A stretch of DNA of 64,000 nucleotides, from contig JALSMA010000078.1 of NCBI GenBank assembly GCA_026988015.1, positions 1 to 64,000 on the forward strand, given 5' to 3'. A model generated the notes under the pieces. That model ran no database searches and had not been told where the DNA came from. It worked only from the letters and a program-made list of their open reading frames with translations. This document shows, one piece after another, positions 35,034-45,446 of the stretch; the first letter of the stretch is position 1, and each line of letters starts with the position of its first letter. This stretch comes from Desulfobulbaceae bacterium. GTDB lineage: Bacteria > Desulfobacterota > Desulfobulbia > Desulfobulbales > Desulfocapsaceae. Made by a program: the position numbers and the translations under genes.

Positions 35034-36161
35034 TTACTTGATAGCGTTGGTGTACTTAAACTGAGTCGTTGTACGCCAGGTATCATAAGCCAGACGATAA
35101 TCATCGACAGACTTGATGGTAAAGGGGATGTTACATTTTTCAAAGAATTTCTCCCAACCGATACGCTCGGCCCACTCACCGATACGCTCGTATTTCCTTG
35201 CATCTCCAGCATAAACTTCCAGAATATTTTTCACTGCTTCGACGGTCTCAGGCCAGCGTGGCGGAGTGTTAGGCAGGAATGGAATAACCAGCTTGGAAAA
35301 TTTAGGAGCCGATCTGGAGTTGGAAACTTTACCACCAACAAGAATAGCAATTCCGTCACCATCGGGATCAGCAAGAGGCATTGCAGGACACATGGTGTAA
35401 CAGTTACCACAGAACATACAACGATCGTTATTTACTTTTACAGTCTTGATCTCTTTTCCGTCAACTTCAGCTTTAGCTGGTTTAACAGCGCCGAGAGGAC
35501 AGGAAGAGATGGCAAGAGGAAGCTCACAGACACCGGTGATTCGACTATGATCGATCATAGGTGGCTTACGATGTACACCAAGAATGGCAATATCGGAAGC
35601 ATGCACAGCTCCACACATGTTCAGACAGCAGGCAAGTGCGATACGAACCTGTGCAGGAAGTGTCATGGAAGTAAAATAATCAAACAGCTCATCCATGACG
35701 GCTTTAACAACACCGGATGCATCAGTTGCAGGGGTGTGACAATGAATCCAACCCTGGGTATGAACGATATTGGTTACACCGGCTCCAGTTCCACCAACGG
35801 GGAACTTGTTACCACGTGACGCAAGGTCATCGAGCAGAGGCTGAACCTTAGCTTTATCATCAACCATGAACTCAACGTTATTTCTGGTAGTGAAACGTAA
35901 GAAGCCGTCACAATGGGCATCTGCAATATCACACATCTCATAAATAAGCTGAGTGGACATCAAACGGGCAGCACCAACACGGATGGTCCAGCACTCGTCT
36001 CCAGACTCAGCCTTATGAACAAGTACACCCGGTTGAGTGATTTCATGCCACAGCCATTTCCCCTTGTTCTTTGCAATAACCGGGGGATGAAATTTTGAAT
36101 AATGTGGGGGACCAATGTCTGTAATCCTGTCCGCCATGGGATTTTCGGGATCGTAACCCAT
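35034..36161 (-). CDS. dsrB: Dissimilatory sulfite reductase beta subunit
   Basis: The 375-residue beta subunit of siroheme-[4Fe-4S] sulfite reductase, which with DsrA reduces sulfite for anaerobic respiration. The Fe-S/siroheme region includes [12 protein letters not shown] and [17 protein letters not shown] ferredoxin-type cluster follows ([15 protein letters not shown]). ATG at 36161 follows AAGGAGG at ideal distance; the in-frame ATG at 36203 would extend the protein through its own ribosome site. It is separated from dsrA by 56 bases and by a hairpin from dsrD. Confidence 0.98.
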   Translation of the reverse strand: MGYDPENPMADRITDIGPPHYSKFHPPVIAKNKGKWLWHEITQPGVLVHKAESGDECWTIRVGAARLMSTQLIYEMCDIADAHCDGFLRFTTRNNVEFMVDDKAKVQPLLDDLASRGNKFPVGGTGAGVTNIVHTQGWIHCHTPATDASGVVKAVMDELFDYFTSMTLPAQVRIALACCLNMCGAVHASDIAILGVHRKPPMIDHSRITGVCELPLAISSCPLGAVKPAKAEVDGKEIKTVKVNNDRCMFCGNCYTMCPAMPLADPDGDGIAILVGGKVSNSRSAPKFSKLVIPFLPNTPPRWPETVEAVKNILEVYAGDARKYERIGEWAERIGWEKFFEKCNIPFTIKSVDDYRLAYDTWRTTTQFKYTNAIK

Positions 36162-36217
36162 ATTTATATCCTCCTTGAATATGTACTCGAGTTTAACATT
36201 CAACTCGATTTATTTTC

Positions 36218-37498
36218 TTATGCTGCGTGACGTTTACGGAACTCATCAACATCACGATCAAAACCACCAGGAACTTCCTCATCACTCCAGAAGACATATG
36301 GATTTGAACGAGGCTCTTTAACATGCTGCGGAAGTGGATCGAGACCCATAACCTTAATAAAGGTAGGCAGTCCAACACGCTGCATGGTTTCACCGACACG
36401 TTCACGGTTTTTACCAACTTCCATCCACCAATCCCAGACGTTCTCGATAACATCGATTACGTTCTCGAATTCGTTTTCAGCAGAAACTTTGATAAATGGA
36501 ATAATGAGAGTTGCAAACTGAGCGCCATCAAGGATAGGAGCTTTAGCACCTATACAAATGGAAGCACCCTGTTCTGCACCTGGACGCAGTGCGCGAGGCA
36601 TTACGTTGATACAATGCATACAACGGGTACACTCAGCGTTGTCGATCTTCAGCTCATCTCCCTCCATCCACATACACTCGGTGGGACAGAGATCGATAAC
36701 TTCTTTCTGAATATCAAATGCACCCCAGTCTTTTCCAGCATGGGCACCACCATTAGAGACGATATTGCCCGCAACATACTCTTTCACCGCAGCCTGATCG
36801 ATACGAATATCGTCTCTCCAGGTTCCGATAACAGCAAAGTCAGAACGGGCAAGAGCAGCAACACAGTCGTTGGCACAGCCTGAGAATTTGAATTTAAATT
36901 TATAAGGGAATGCAGGACGATGAATCTCATCCTGATAATGCATGGTCAAATGATGACACGCTTCCTCAGTATCATAACACGACCACTCACAGCGGGACTG
37001 TCCAAGACAGTTAGCAGGAGTACGAAGGTTGGATCCGGAACCACCAAGATCCTGTCCTAATTCGTGGGTCAGATCCCAGAAGAAAGGCTCAAGAGCCTCT
37101 GTGCGACAACCAAGAAGGATAATATCACCAGTGGAACCATGCATGTTGGTCATACCGGATCCATGTTTGTCCCAGAGTTTCATCAGATGACGAAGATTCT
37201 CAGTGGAGTAGTACTTGGATGCTGGCTGATTTACACGAACGGTGTGAAAATGCTCAACGCCTGGAAATTGTTCAGGAACGTCAGAATAACGACCAACAAT
37301 ACCACCACCATACCCAAAAACACCTACGATTCCGCCGTGTTTCCAATGGGTGATTTTATCTCTGAAAGACAGCTCGAGCTGACCAAGAATATCCCAACAA
37401 TCGGGGTTTTTCTCCGCCTGACGCTTCATGTCGGTAACGAAGCTTGGCCATGGGCCGCTTTCAAGCTCGTCCAACAGGGGTGTATCATGCTTTGCCAT
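36218..37498 (-). CDS. dsrA: Dissimilatory sulfite reductase alpha subunit
   Basis: The 426-residue alpha subunit. The siroheme-[4Fe-4S] cysteines are C164 and C170 in NCLGQSRC, and C208 and C212 in SGCANDC. A ferredoxin domain (residues about 270-310) contains CPTECMW and AECTRCMHCINVMP. AAGGAGG precedes the ATG. It heads the dsrABD operon, with a promoter about 190 bases upstream. DsrC and DsrMKJOP are outside the window. Confidence 0.98.
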   Translation of the reverse strand: MAKHDTPLLDELESGPWPSFVTDMKRQAEKNPDCWDILGQLELSFRDKITHWKHGGIVGVFGYGGGIVGRYSDVPEQFPGVEHFHTVRVNQPASKYYSTENLRHLMKLWDKHGSGMTNMHGSTGDIILLGCRTEALEPFFWDLTHELGQDLGGSGSNLRTPANCLGQSRCEWSCYDTEEACHHLTMHYQDEIHRPAFPYKFKFKFSGCANDCVAALARSDFAVIGTWRDDIRIDQAAVKEYVAGNIVSNGGAHAGKDWGAFDIQKEVIDLCPTECMWMEGDELKIDNAECTRCMHCINVMPRALRPGAEQGASICIGAKAPILDGAQFATLIIPFIKVSAENEFENVIDVIENVWDWWMEVGKNRERVGETMQRVGLPTFIKVMGLDPLPQHVKEPRSNPYVFWSDEEVPGGFDRDVDEFRKRHAA

Positions 37499-37687
37499 GA
37501 ATTTTCCTCCTTAAAATTACTGTTATACTTCAACCTTTACCAGAATATACATACCAAGAGTGATTGCTTCAAAAACTGACAGTCAGAAAATGAAACAGTC
37601 TGTCCTGCTGCCAGATCAATCACCATCACTAATGATAAAAACAGCAGACTACGAAACATACACTATTGAATAGTCATTCAGCGTGGG

Positions 37688-37716
37688 AGAATATCTCTGA
37701 ACCGCATCTTTGTCAA
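37688..37716 (-). promoter_or_regulatory. Predicted sigma-70 promoter of dsrABD
   Basis: On the minus strand TTGACA (37716-37711) and TATTCT (37693-37688) are separated by 17 bases. The predicted leader to the dsrA ATG is about 185 bases, unusually long, and could carry control. Confidence 0.6.
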
Positions 37717-37744
37717 CAAAAAACGAAACTAAACAACTGGAAAA

Positions 37745-37760
37745 CTGAATGATAATTCAG
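37745..37760 (-). terminator. Weak hairpin terminator downstream of pgi
   Basis: CTGAAT and ATTCAG with a 4-base loop, followed on the minus strand by TTTT. Only 6 base pairs, so a weak terminator; it lies 20 bases after pgi and before the dsr promoter. Confidence 0.4.
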
Positions 37761-37779
37761 CCCATATCGGCGAAAAGCC

Positions 37780-39378
37780 CTACTTTAATCCGGCGGCTGC
37801 AAGGAAATCCCCTGCCAGGGTCCCAATAGTCCCTTTTTGTTTCATCACAGACAAAAACTTTGTGGACAGAAGTTTGCCAAGCTGCACCCCTTCCTGATCA
37901 AAGGAATTGATGTTCCAGCAAAACCCCTGGTACACTATTTTTGCCTCATAAAGCGACAGCAGTGCCCCCATGGATTTAGGAGTGAGTCGGTCTGCCATGA
38001 GGATCACACTGACCCGGTTCCCGTCAAAGTTCCTGTTAGGATTAGAATCTTTCCTACCTGTTGCCAAGGCAACAGATTGAGCCAAAAGGTTCGCTAGAAG
38101 TTTCTGTTGAGAAGTGCTGCCTTCCACCTCCACATCAACATTACGCTGACTGCGCCTGAATCCAATGAATTCCACAGCCACATACTCTGTTCCCTGGTGA
38201 AGAAGCTGATAAAAGGCATGCTGCCCGTTTGTACCTGGTTCGCCCCAGACCACCGGCCCGGTTTTCAACTGAACCCTCCCGGCACTTCTCTGCACACTTT
38301 TCCCATTTGACTCCATATCACACTGCTGCAAGTGAGCTGGAAAACGGTGCAGTGGTTGGCTGTACGGCAATACAGCCAAAGTCTCCATTCCCAGAAAATT
38401 ATGGTTCCACACTCCGAAAAGAGCAAGAAGGAGTGGCAGATTTTCACGTATATTTCTCTGCTCTGCGGCCACATCCATCAATGCCGCCCCCTCAAGAAAC
38501 TCAAGCAGCAAATCATAGCCAAGAGCAAAACCCAGCATAACCGCGCCTACCATAGAGGTGGAACTGAATCGCCCTCCAATATAGTCATACATATAAAACG
38601 TTCGCAGGTAACGATCAGGATCATCCATGGGACTCGACACACCCGTCACAGCCACACAGTGTCGCGAGGGGTCAAGCCCCTGACTCTTAAGGGCCACACG
38701 CACGCGCTTTTCATTTGTATGGGTTTCAAGGGTTGTACCACTCTTAGACACCACAAGAATCAGCGCCCTAGTAAGATCAACCTTTTCCAGCACCGCAGCA
38801 CAATCATCAGGATCCACATTGGAAATAAAAAACACTTCCCTGTCTGGTTCTGTATACGCCCTCAAGGCTTCATACATTGCCCTGGGGCCAAGATCAGAGC
38901 CACCGATTCCAATCTGCACAAGACTTGTAAATGCCTCACCTTCTGCATTACAAATGGTACCATCTTTCAATTGAGAGAGAAATGTTCTCAGCTTTTCCAG
39001 CTCTATCTTCGCATTACTGGTAGCCTCTACGCTGGCAGGAGAATCTGAAAAAAAATCCCGGCAAGCCGTATGGAGAACCTGTCGTTCCTCCGACGGGTAC
39101 CCCTCTATCCTGTTCATGACTGCACCTGCCCGCATCTGGACAAACTGCTCAATCAGCCCACACTCATCAGCCAGAGATTGCAGGGCACTGAGAACCTCAG
39201 CATCCACACGCTGACACGGATAGAGAAGATCAAATAGCGGACCCTGACACACATAACGCTCAAACCGCGACGAATTCAAGACCCCTTCGGCAGTCAAATC
39301 GCAGGCTTTCGAAGACAGCTTTTCAAGCTCATCAAAGGCCCTGCACTCAAGTATGGATTTCCAATGTTGTATAGGCAT
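37780..39378 (-). CDS. pgi: Glucose-6-phosphate isomerase
   Basis: A 532-residue enzyme of glycolysis/gluconeogenesis interconverting glucose-6-phosphate and fructose-6-phosphate. Motifs include FTSLVQIGIGGSDLGPRAMYEAL, SKSGTTLETHTNEKRVR, GGRFSSTSMVGAVMLGFALG and the conserved LLANLLAQSVALATGR. Length fits the E. coli type (549). The start overlaps closely with the rpe end; 8 bases separate them. It runs in the rpe-pgi order after dprA. Confidence 0.95.
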   Translation of the reverse strand: MPIQHWKSILECRAFDELEKLSSKACDLTAEGVLNSSRFERYVCQGPLFDLLYPCQRVDAEVLSALQSLADECGLIEQFVQMRAGAVMNRIEGYPSEERQVLHTACRDFFSDSPASVEATSNAKIELEKLRTFLSQLKDGTICNAEGEAFTSLVQIGIGGSDLGPRAMYEALRAYTEPDREVFFISNVDPDDCAAVLEKVDLTRALILVVSKSGTTLETHTNEKRVRVALKSQGLDPSRHCVAVTGVSSPMDDPDRYLRTFYMYDYIGGRFSSTSMVGAVMLGFALGYDLLLEFLEGAALMDVAAEQRNIRENLPLLLALFGVWNHNFLGMETLAVLPYSQPLHRFPAHLQQCDMESNGKSVQRSAGRVQLKTGPVVWGEPGTNGQHAFYQLLHQGTEYVAVEFIGFRRSQRNVDVEVEGSTSQQKLLANLLAQSVALATGRKDSNPNRNFDGNRVSVILMADRLTPKSMGALLSLYEAKIVYQGFCWNINSFDQEGVQLGKLLSTKFLSVMKQKGTIGTLAGDFLAAAGLK

Positions 39379-39386
39379 ACGCAGCT

Positions 39387-40067
39387 TCAGCCCCGTTTTC
39401 CCTTCCCCTGTTCTGCCAGGCTCCGCATCTCTGCAATAACCGGCGCATATTCAGCACAGCCATATATGGCGGAACCAGCCACAAAGATATTTGCTCCAGC
39501 TTCAGCCACACGCGATATGGTGGCTGGACTGATCCCCCCGTCAATTTCAATCCCAACTTCAAGACCAAGAGCATCAATTCTTTTTTTCAAGGTATCTGTC
39601 TTGGCAAGGGTGGACTCAATAAAAGACTGCCCGCCAAAACCGGGGTTAACGCTCATCAGCATCACCAGATCAAGGTCTTCAAGAATATAATCAAGGCTGG
39701 ACAGGGGGGTTGCAGGGTTGAGTACGGCACCCGCTTTTTTTCCAAGCTCTTTTATCCTTGAGACCGTTCTGTGCAGATGAGTACAGGCTTCCACATGGAC
39801 GGTTATCCAGTCGGCACCGGCTACTGCGAAGTCATCTATATAACTGTCCGCATCGGTGATCATCAGATGCACATCAAGGATTTTTTCTGTTGCAGTCCGT
39901 GCGGCTCTGACCACAAGGGGACCGATGGTAATATTTGGCACAAAGTGCCCGTCCATGACATCGATATGAATAATCTCAGCACCAGCCTGATCAACGGCTG
40001 CTATTTCTTCCCCTAGGCGGGTAAAATCTGCTGATAAAATTGATGGTGCAAATTGAATTTCAAGCAT
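39387..40067 (-). CDS. rpe: Ribulose-phosphate 3-epimerase
   Basis: A 226-residue TIM-barrel enzyme of the pentose phosphate pathway. Motifs: APSILSADFTRLGEEI, the metal and catalytic HIDVMDGHFVPNITIGP, VHVEACTHLHRT, MSVNPGFGGQSFIES, and VEIDGGIS-type IEIDGGISPAT. GAGGT lies before the ATG. It lies 32 bases after dprA and 8 before pgi. Confidence 0.96.
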   Translation of the reverse strand: MLEIQFAPSILSADFTRLGEEIAAVDQAGAEIIHIDVMDGHFVPNITIGPLVVRAARTATEKILDVHLMITDADSYIDDFAVAGADWITVHVEACTHLHRTVSRIKELGKKAGAVLNPATPLSSLDYILEDLDLVMLMSVNPGFGGQSFIESTLAKTDTLKKRIDALGLEVGIEIDGGISPATISRVAEAGANIFVAGSAIYGCAEYAPVIAEMRSLAEQGKGKRG

Positions 40068-40099
40068 AAATGATATACCTCTAATGATTCCTGTTGCTG

Positions 40100-41212
40100 T
40101 TATACTATACGTCTGATTTCATCACCTGGCAACATCTCTATCAGCCCATCGAGCTCAAGCAGAAGCAACAGCTCAGTGACTTTTGCCGAACCAAGACCGG
40201 AACTTGCGATCAGGGCATCTCTGGAACTGGGGTACACATCCAGCAGTTCCAGCAACGTACGGGACTCCGGATCAACACAATCCGCAGCCGCAACACCGGA
40301 AGCTTCTGTTTCCAAATAGTGCGTCTGTCCTGTCCCGATCTCCACCAGTATGTCTTGTGCTGATTGTACCAGCTTGGCCCCCTGCTGCAAGAGCCAATGT
40401 GCACCATTACTTTTAAACGAATCAATTTGTCCGGGTACCGCAAAAACATCCCGGCCTTCGTCCAACGCCATTTCAGCCGTAATCAGTGACCCGGATTTTC
40501 TAGCCGCCTCAACCACCACAACACCTCTGCTCAGACCCGAGATAATTCTATTTCTGGCAGGAAAACGAAAACCATCTGGTTTTACTCCCGGAGGATATTC
40601 GGAAACAAGCAATCCTTTTTCACGTATTTCCGAGTACAAAGCACTGTTCTGTTTCGGGTACACCACATCAATACCGCAACCGAGTACTCCAATGGTTGTT
40701 CCACTCTCCACTGACAGTGCCCCCCGGTGCGCCTCACTATCAATACCTAATGCCAGACCGGAGACAACCGTCACGCCAGCAGAGGCCAATCCTTGAGCAA
40801 GTGAATAACTACAGCGCTTCCCGTAGGCAGTTGCAGCCCTGGAACCCACCATAGCCAGACAAAGAGACCCAAGCAGCTGAATTTGTCCCTGTACATACAA
40901 CACTGCCGGCGGATCTGCTATTTCCTTGAGATGCTGCGGGTACTCATCATCATCTGGACAGACTGCTGTTGCCCCGCAACCTGCGAGCTGCCCAAGAAGG
41001 ACTTCCGCTTTTTCACGTAACGGAGCTGGCTCTGCCAAAGCAGCGCTCACATTCTTACGCAAGCCACTGCTTTCGAGCCCGGAACCGGCCGCCAGGAAGA
41101 TCTCATGCGGAGTGGAAAAACGCCCAATCAACTGCGCAATTCCGCGACTACCAAGCCCTGCCACAAGGCTCAATGCTATCCAGTCAATTACTGATTCTCT
41201 TACTGTATCCAT
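40100..41212 (-). CDS. dprA: DNA-processing protein DprA
   Basis: A 370-residue DprA/Smf protein that loads RecA onto single-stranded DNA during natural transformation. The Rossmann-like domain includes MVGSRAATAYGKRCS, VSGLALGIDSEAHRGAL, VLGCGIDVVYPKQN and LVSEYPPGVKPDGFRFPARNRIISGLSRG. The C-terminal helix-turn-helix follows (about 310-368). Gene context (dprA-rpe-pgi) gives no competence clue. Other competence genes are not in the window. Confidence 0.95.
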   Translation of the reverse strand: MDTVRESVIDWIALSLVAGLGSRGIAQLIGRFSTPHEIFLAAGSGLESSGLRKNVSAALAEPAPLREKAEVLLGQLAGCGATAVCPDDDEYPQHLKEIADPPAVLYVQGQIQLLGSLCLAMVGSRAATAYGKRCSYSLAQGLASAGVTVVSGLALGIDSEAHRGALSVESGTTIGVLGCGIDVVYPKQNSALYSEIREKGLLVSEYPPGVKPDGFRFPARNRIISGLSRGVVVVEAARKSGSLITAEMALDEGRDVFAVPGQIDSFKSNGAHWLLQQGAKLVQSAQDILVEIGTGQTHYLETEASGVAAADCVDPESRTLLELLDVYPSSRDALIASSGLGSAKVTELLLLLELDGLIEMLPGDEIRRIV

Positions 41213-41448
41213 AGCAAACAGCGACTCAGTTGGTATCCGTCAATTAACGAGAATTTTTCTCCAAATCGAGGCACAAAGAAAATATTACCGCAAATGCCCC
41301 GCAGGGAATTCTCCAGAGGCACATATAGTTTATATTTTGAGGATAAATTCCCACAGCACCGTCGAGTTCGAGGAAAAAGGCCATTTATGAACAGGTACCT
41401 ATTCATTTCCCATAATGCAAAACCAACCCATTCCCTCATCCCCAAACA

Positions 41449-41476
41449 ACAATCCCGGACAAAAGTCCGGGATTGT
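41449..41476 (-). terminator. Hairpin terminator downstream of rpoD
   Basis: ACAATCCCGGAC and GTCCGGGATTGT form a perfect 12-bp stem around an AAAA loop, 24 bases after the rpoD stop, then TTGTTT on the minus strand. The T run is interrupted. Confidence 0.75.
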
Positions 41477-41499
41477 AAGTACACCTATTTTCACACTGT

Positions 41500-43122
41500 T
41501 CAGTCAGTCATAAAAACACGCAACTCATCCACCCGAGAAGGATGTTTCAACTTCTTAATAGCCTGGGCCTCTATCTGGCGAATCCGCTCCCGGGTCACAG
41601 CAAAGCTCTTTCCCACCTCCTCAAGGGTGTGGTCGCAGCCTACATCTATACCATAGCGCATGCGAACAACCTTTGCTTCACGTGGGGAGAGGGAGGACAT
41701 AACTTTGCAGAGACATTCTTTCAAACTCTCCACCATGGAAGCATCATGAGGACCAAGGGTGGAGCAGTCTTCAATGAAATCACCAAGAAAAGTCTCCTCA
41801 TCATCTCCCACTGGAGTATCAAGAGAGATTGCATCTTTTGCTGTCTTCAGAGCAGCTTTCACCTTCCCCACATCTGTCCCAAGTTGTTCAGCCATTTCCT
41901 CAGGAGTAGGTTCCCGGTTTTCTTCCCGGGCAAAATCCTTTGACACCCGCAGCAGGCGGTTAATGGTCTCTATCATGTGAACAGGAAGACGAATAGTGCG
42001 CCCCTGATCGGCTATGCCACGGGTGATGGACTGCCTTATCCACCAAGTGGCATAGGTGCTGAATTTATAACCACGATGATAATCAAACTTTTCCACAGCC
42101 TTCATCAGGCCAATATTCCCTTCCTGAATCAGGTCAGGAAACTGCAGACCACGATTGACAAACTTCTTGGATATGGAAATAACAAGACGAAGGTTGGCAC
42201 GAACAAGAGATTCTTTAGCATGTTTACTGATATCACGACCAGCCTCAATTTCATGGATAACAGCATTCAATGCACGATACCCAAACCCCAGATTCTCTTT
42301 CATCTGCAGGCCGATATGAAATTCAAGCTCAGCCGGACTCATCTCAGGTTGCCCACCATCTGCCGCTGCGAGCTTCTGAGCCTTCAGCACCTCCACCCGC
42401 ACTCGACGAAAGCGCCGTGACAGATCCTTGAGGTTCGCAGCAATTCCATTAATACAGCGGGGACAGATGCTCCTGTCCCGGAACAACGCAGCAATATCAG
42501 AGCCAATGGCACTCATTTTCTTGCCAATCTGTTCGATCTTTTTCACATCCTCAGCATTAACAACCAGCTCCTGCTGTAGTTTTTTCCGCTCTTCCTCCAA
42601 CCCTATGGCCTTCTCAATTTTACCGAGAAGCCTCTCTTTTTCCTTCTCCACAAGGGCGGTCTGAGTATCCTGAATACCACGAATAACATTGAAGATCTTA
42701 ACAGTGTCATCCTGTAATTCCCTGGCAATTTCTTCAAGAGCAGGAATTGCCAGAGGCGTGGAAAGTACTGCATCTTGAACACGAAGCAGCCCCTCTTCCA
42801 TCATACGGGCAAGCTCGAGTTCTTCTTCATGACTAAGCAGAGTCAAAGTGCCCATTTCCCGAAGGTAAATGGACATAGGATCCACCGCATGCTCTGAATC
42901 TCGCTTGCTGCTCCTGGCCAGCCTTCGCTGTCCCTGCCGCCTGTCAGTAAAAAACCCTTTTCGCCTGTCCCCGATCCTGGGGTTGCGCCGGTCTTCATCG
43001 ATTCCTTCAGGGAGCCCCACTGAACGAACCTCTTCACCTGATTCAAAAATACCTGTCAAATCAACCACACCATCGTCTGCCAAATCTGACATCTCACCCT
43101 TCACCTGGCCATCATCAACCAT
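41500..43122 (-). CDS. rpoD: Primary RNA polymerase sigma factor RpoD
   Basis: A 540-residue sigma-70. Region 1.2 starts at [21 protein letters not shown], region 2 includes [19 protein letters not shown] and [16 protein letters not shown], then [15 protein letters not shown] (region 2.4), region 3, and region 4 [20 protein letters not shown]. The N-terminal extension before region 1.2 is short and acidic. ATG at 43122 follows GGAGGG; a further in-frame ATG at 43143 has this site within its coding part. With dnaG upstream it forms the usual macromolecular-synthesis pair, though separated here by 355 bases with a promoter. Confidence 0.96.
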   Translation of the reverse strand: MVDDGQVKGEMSDLADDGVVDLTGIFESGEEVRSVGLPEGIDEDRRNPRIGDRRKGFFTDRRQGQRRLARSSKRDSEHAVDPMSIYLREMGTLTLLSHEEELELARMMEEGLLRVQDAVLSTPLAIPALEEIARELQDDTVKIFNVIRGIQDTQTALVEKEKERLLGKIEKAIGLEEERKKLQQELVVNAEDVKKIEQIGKKMSAIGSDIAALFRDRSICPRCINGIAANLKDLSRRFRRVRVEVLKAQKLAAADGGQPEMSPAELEFHIGLQMKENLGFGYRALNAVIHEIEAGRDISKHAKESLVRANLRLVISISKKFVNRGLQFPDLIQEGNIGLMKAVEKFDYHRGYKFSTYATWWIRQSITRGIADQGRTIRLPVHMIETINRLLRVSKDFAREENREPTPEEMAEQLGTDVGKVKAALKTAKDAISLDTPVGDDEETFLGDFIEDCSTLGPHDASMVESLKECLCKVMSSLSPREAKVVRMRYGIDVGCDHTLEEVGKSFAVTRERIRQIEAQAIKKLKHPSRVDELRVFMTD

Positions 43123-43477
43123 TCTTGTCCCTCCAATCTCCACCCTGTTTCCGCAAAGAAACAGAAGCCAGCATTACTGCAATAAAACTGATTGCCCTTC
43201 TCTCCTCCTGTACAATATCGTAATTTAGCAGCTTATTCAATCATTTCAGCATAAACAACTAAAAAAAAAGGATATTTAGCAAATATTCCACCTTTCAAGA
43301 AAAAAACTCAACTCAATTTACAACACCGCTTCGGCAACTTACAAATAAAGAATCCCCGTTACGCCTCAAGTGCAATTCCCCGTGAGAAAACAACAAACAA
43401 TACAACAGTTAAACAGCATTCCGGGGCCGTCAATGACTTGAGATTATAAAAAAAAATCCCGCCTATACCGTCGCCGC
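43123..43477. other. Intergenic region between dnaG and rpoD
   Basis: No gene is seen. It contains a predicted rpoD promoter at 43269-43298, and AT-rich sequence. A T9 tract (minus strand) follows the dnaG stop but no stem precedes it. Confidence 0.5.
43269..43298 (-). promoter_or_regulatory. Possible rpoD promoter
   Basis: TTGAAA (43298-43293) and TATCCT (43274-43269) on the minus strand with an 18-base spacer, about 150 bases before rpoD. CTTGAAA also matches a heat-shock -35, but no CCCCAT -10 follows. Confidence 0.4.
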
Positions 43478-45334
43478 TCAACCACTGCCCAAAACATTCG
43501 CCTGTCGAAGTTCCTGAAGTCGCCTGTCTACACTCATCTTCCGGTTGACCAGTTGCTGCAGCTCTTCCGGATCATTACGAAGAGCACAGTTGCTGATCAA
43601 CTCTACCAGCTCGCTGGACTGACGTCGCAACTGCTCCCGTTCCAGCCAACAGAGGAGTTCATCAAGCTCTTCCTCCGTTCCCCGGCAACTTTCCCCCTCA
43701 TCAGGTGATGAAGAGCGCAACAAAATATCAGATACCAATACCCGCTCCCCACCTTTTGGTAACTTTGCGAGTAGCTCTTCCGGCTCAACCCCGTCATACT
43801 GTTTAAGGAGTGCCAGTAATTGCAAAAGCAGTACCTCTCCAATGGTACCACTAAGGCATTCTCTTAAACCATACTTCTCAAGCTGCAGTGCAGACGAGGG
43901 ATAAAGCACCATATGGGTCACCAGTCGCTTTTGGGAACCTGACAAAGGGCGTAATTCTTCAGGCTGGGAAGAATGTCCATACTCAGCCTCCAAAGGAGGT
44001 CCCTCCACCGGAAGAGGAATAGACTCCTCAGCTTTAGGCATGGAAGCTCCCAGTTCCTCAGCAGTAATCCCGATAGATTCACTGAAGTGTGACAACATGA
44101 GAGTTCGCTGCAGACTTGATTTTGCTGATTTAATCAGTGGTTGCAGCTCTGTCACTATCCTGTTCTTGCCGTCAAGGGTCAGTCCATGCTTTTCAACAAG
44201 CTGCTGCAGAGCAAATTCTGGAAGGGGCAGGGCATTTTCCAGTAAAACATTGAGTGCATCCAAGCCCTGTTCCTGAACAAAAGTATCCGGATCATGCCCA
44301 GAAGGAAGTAGCGCCACCTTTCCGGCGATCTGCTCACTCAAAAACAGTGGTACCGAGCGCATGGCCGCTTTCATTCCAGCGGCATCTCCATCAAAGAGCA
44401 GTACACACTCTTCGGCAAATCCCTTCAATAACTTAAGCTGCTGTATGGTAAGAGCTGTCCCCAGGGGAGCCACCACGTTAGTACAACCATGAACCACCAA
44501 AGAGACCAGGTCAAAATTCCCCTCCACCAGGATGGCCTGTTTCCTGCGCCGGATCTCATCTCCCTGCTGAAAGAGCCCCAGCAGAGATGCAGATTTACTA
44601 AAAACCATACTCTCCGGAGAGTTCATGTACTTAGGCTGCCCCTCTCCAATAATACGCCCCCCAAAGCCAACAACCCGTCCCCGTCTGTCGTAAATGGGGA
44701 ACAACACCCGATCCCTGAAGCGATCATAGGTTCCGCCTTTTTCATTTTTAACAAGCAAGCCTGCTTCTATGGCTGCGAGCCTCTCAGCATCATTGAGCTG
44801 CGAACCCAGGAAATTCCATCCTGCCGGAGTAGTATCGGGTGAAGGGGCATAGCCAAGGCCGAATTTCTCCTGAACCTGTGTTGGGATCTGTCTTTGCTTG
44901 AGGTATTCTCTAGCTACCTTTGCCTGGGCTTCGTTAATCAGATTGTTACGGAAAATTGCTGCAGCTTTTTCATTTACTGCATACATGGCCTTGCGCTTCC
45001 GACTCCTTTCTCTTTCCTGAGGCGACTGCGGTTTTTCCGGAATCTGCACGTTGAAACGCCTGGCCAGCTCCTTCAGGGCCGTGGGAAAATCAAGATTGTG
45101 ATACTTCATCTGAAACTCAAAGACATCACCGGAAGCACCACAGCCGAAACAGTAAAAAAACTGCTGCCCGGGATGCACCGAAAAAGAGGGTGTCTTCTCA
45201 TTATGAAACGGACAGCAGCCAAGAAAACGCACCCCTGCCTGTTTCAGTTCAACACACTCTCCGATGACCTGCACAATATCTGCCTGTTCCTTTATTCTAG
45301 CCGGCAGATCATCATTAAAATCTGAATACCCCAT
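43478..45334 (-). CDS. dnaG: DNA primase DnaG
   Basis: A 618-residue primase that makes RNA primers for replication. The N-terminal zinc ribbon (Cys41, His44, Cys62, Cys65: CPFHNEKTPSF, then YCFGCGASGD) recognises template. The RNA polymerase/TOPRIM domain includes LGYAPSPDTTPAGWNF and VGFGGRIIGEGQPKYMNSPE and ILVEGNFDLVSLVVHG and LLFDGDAAGMKAAMRS. A C-terminal helicase-binding domain follows. ATG at 45334 is preceded by AAGGAG; an upstream Met at 45433 would give 33 extra residues not seen in the family. A divergent gene starts at 45447. Confidence 0.95.
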   Translation of the reverse strand: MGYSDFNDDLPARIKEQADIVQVIGECVELKQAGVRFLGCCPFHNEKTPSFSVHPGQQFFYCFGCGASGDVFEFQMKYHNLDFPTALKELARRFNVQIPEKPQSPQERERSRKRKAMYAVNEKAAAIFRNNLINEAQAKVAREYLKQRQIPTQVQEKFGLGYAPSPDTTPAGWNFLGSQLNDAERLAAIEAGLLVKNEKGGTYDRFRDRVLFPIYDRRGRVVGFGGRIIGEGQPKYMNSPESMVFSKSASLLGLFQQGDEIRRRKQAILVEGNFDLVSLVVHGCTNVVAPLGTALTIQQLKLLKGFAEECVLLFDGDAAGMKAAMRSVPLFLSEQIAGKVALLPSGHDPDTFVQEQGLDALNVLLENALPLPEFALQQLVEKHGLTLDGKNRIVTELQPLIKSAKSSLQRTLMLSHFSESIGITAEELGASMPKAEESIPLPVEGPPLEAEYGHSSQPEELRPLSGSQKRLVTHMVLYPSSALQLEKYGLRECLSGTIGEVLLLQLLALLKQYDGVEPEELLAKLPKGGERVLVSDILLRSSSPDEGESCRGTEEELDELLCWLEREQLRRQSSELVELISNCALRNDPEELQQLVNRKMSVDRRLQELRQANVLGSG

Positions 45335-45446
45335 ATCTCCTTCCTGTGAATAATGATGCAACTCCTCTCTGGACACGCTATAATCATCTGATAGAATGCC
45401 ACTGTCAAGCAGATACCTCGACTTCCAATCCAAGGAGAGTTATTGC

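Noticed and set aside
34992-35819. Long plus-strand frame antisense to dsrB
   Set aside because: It lies wholly opposite a well-supported gene, has no ribosome-binding site and shows no domain.
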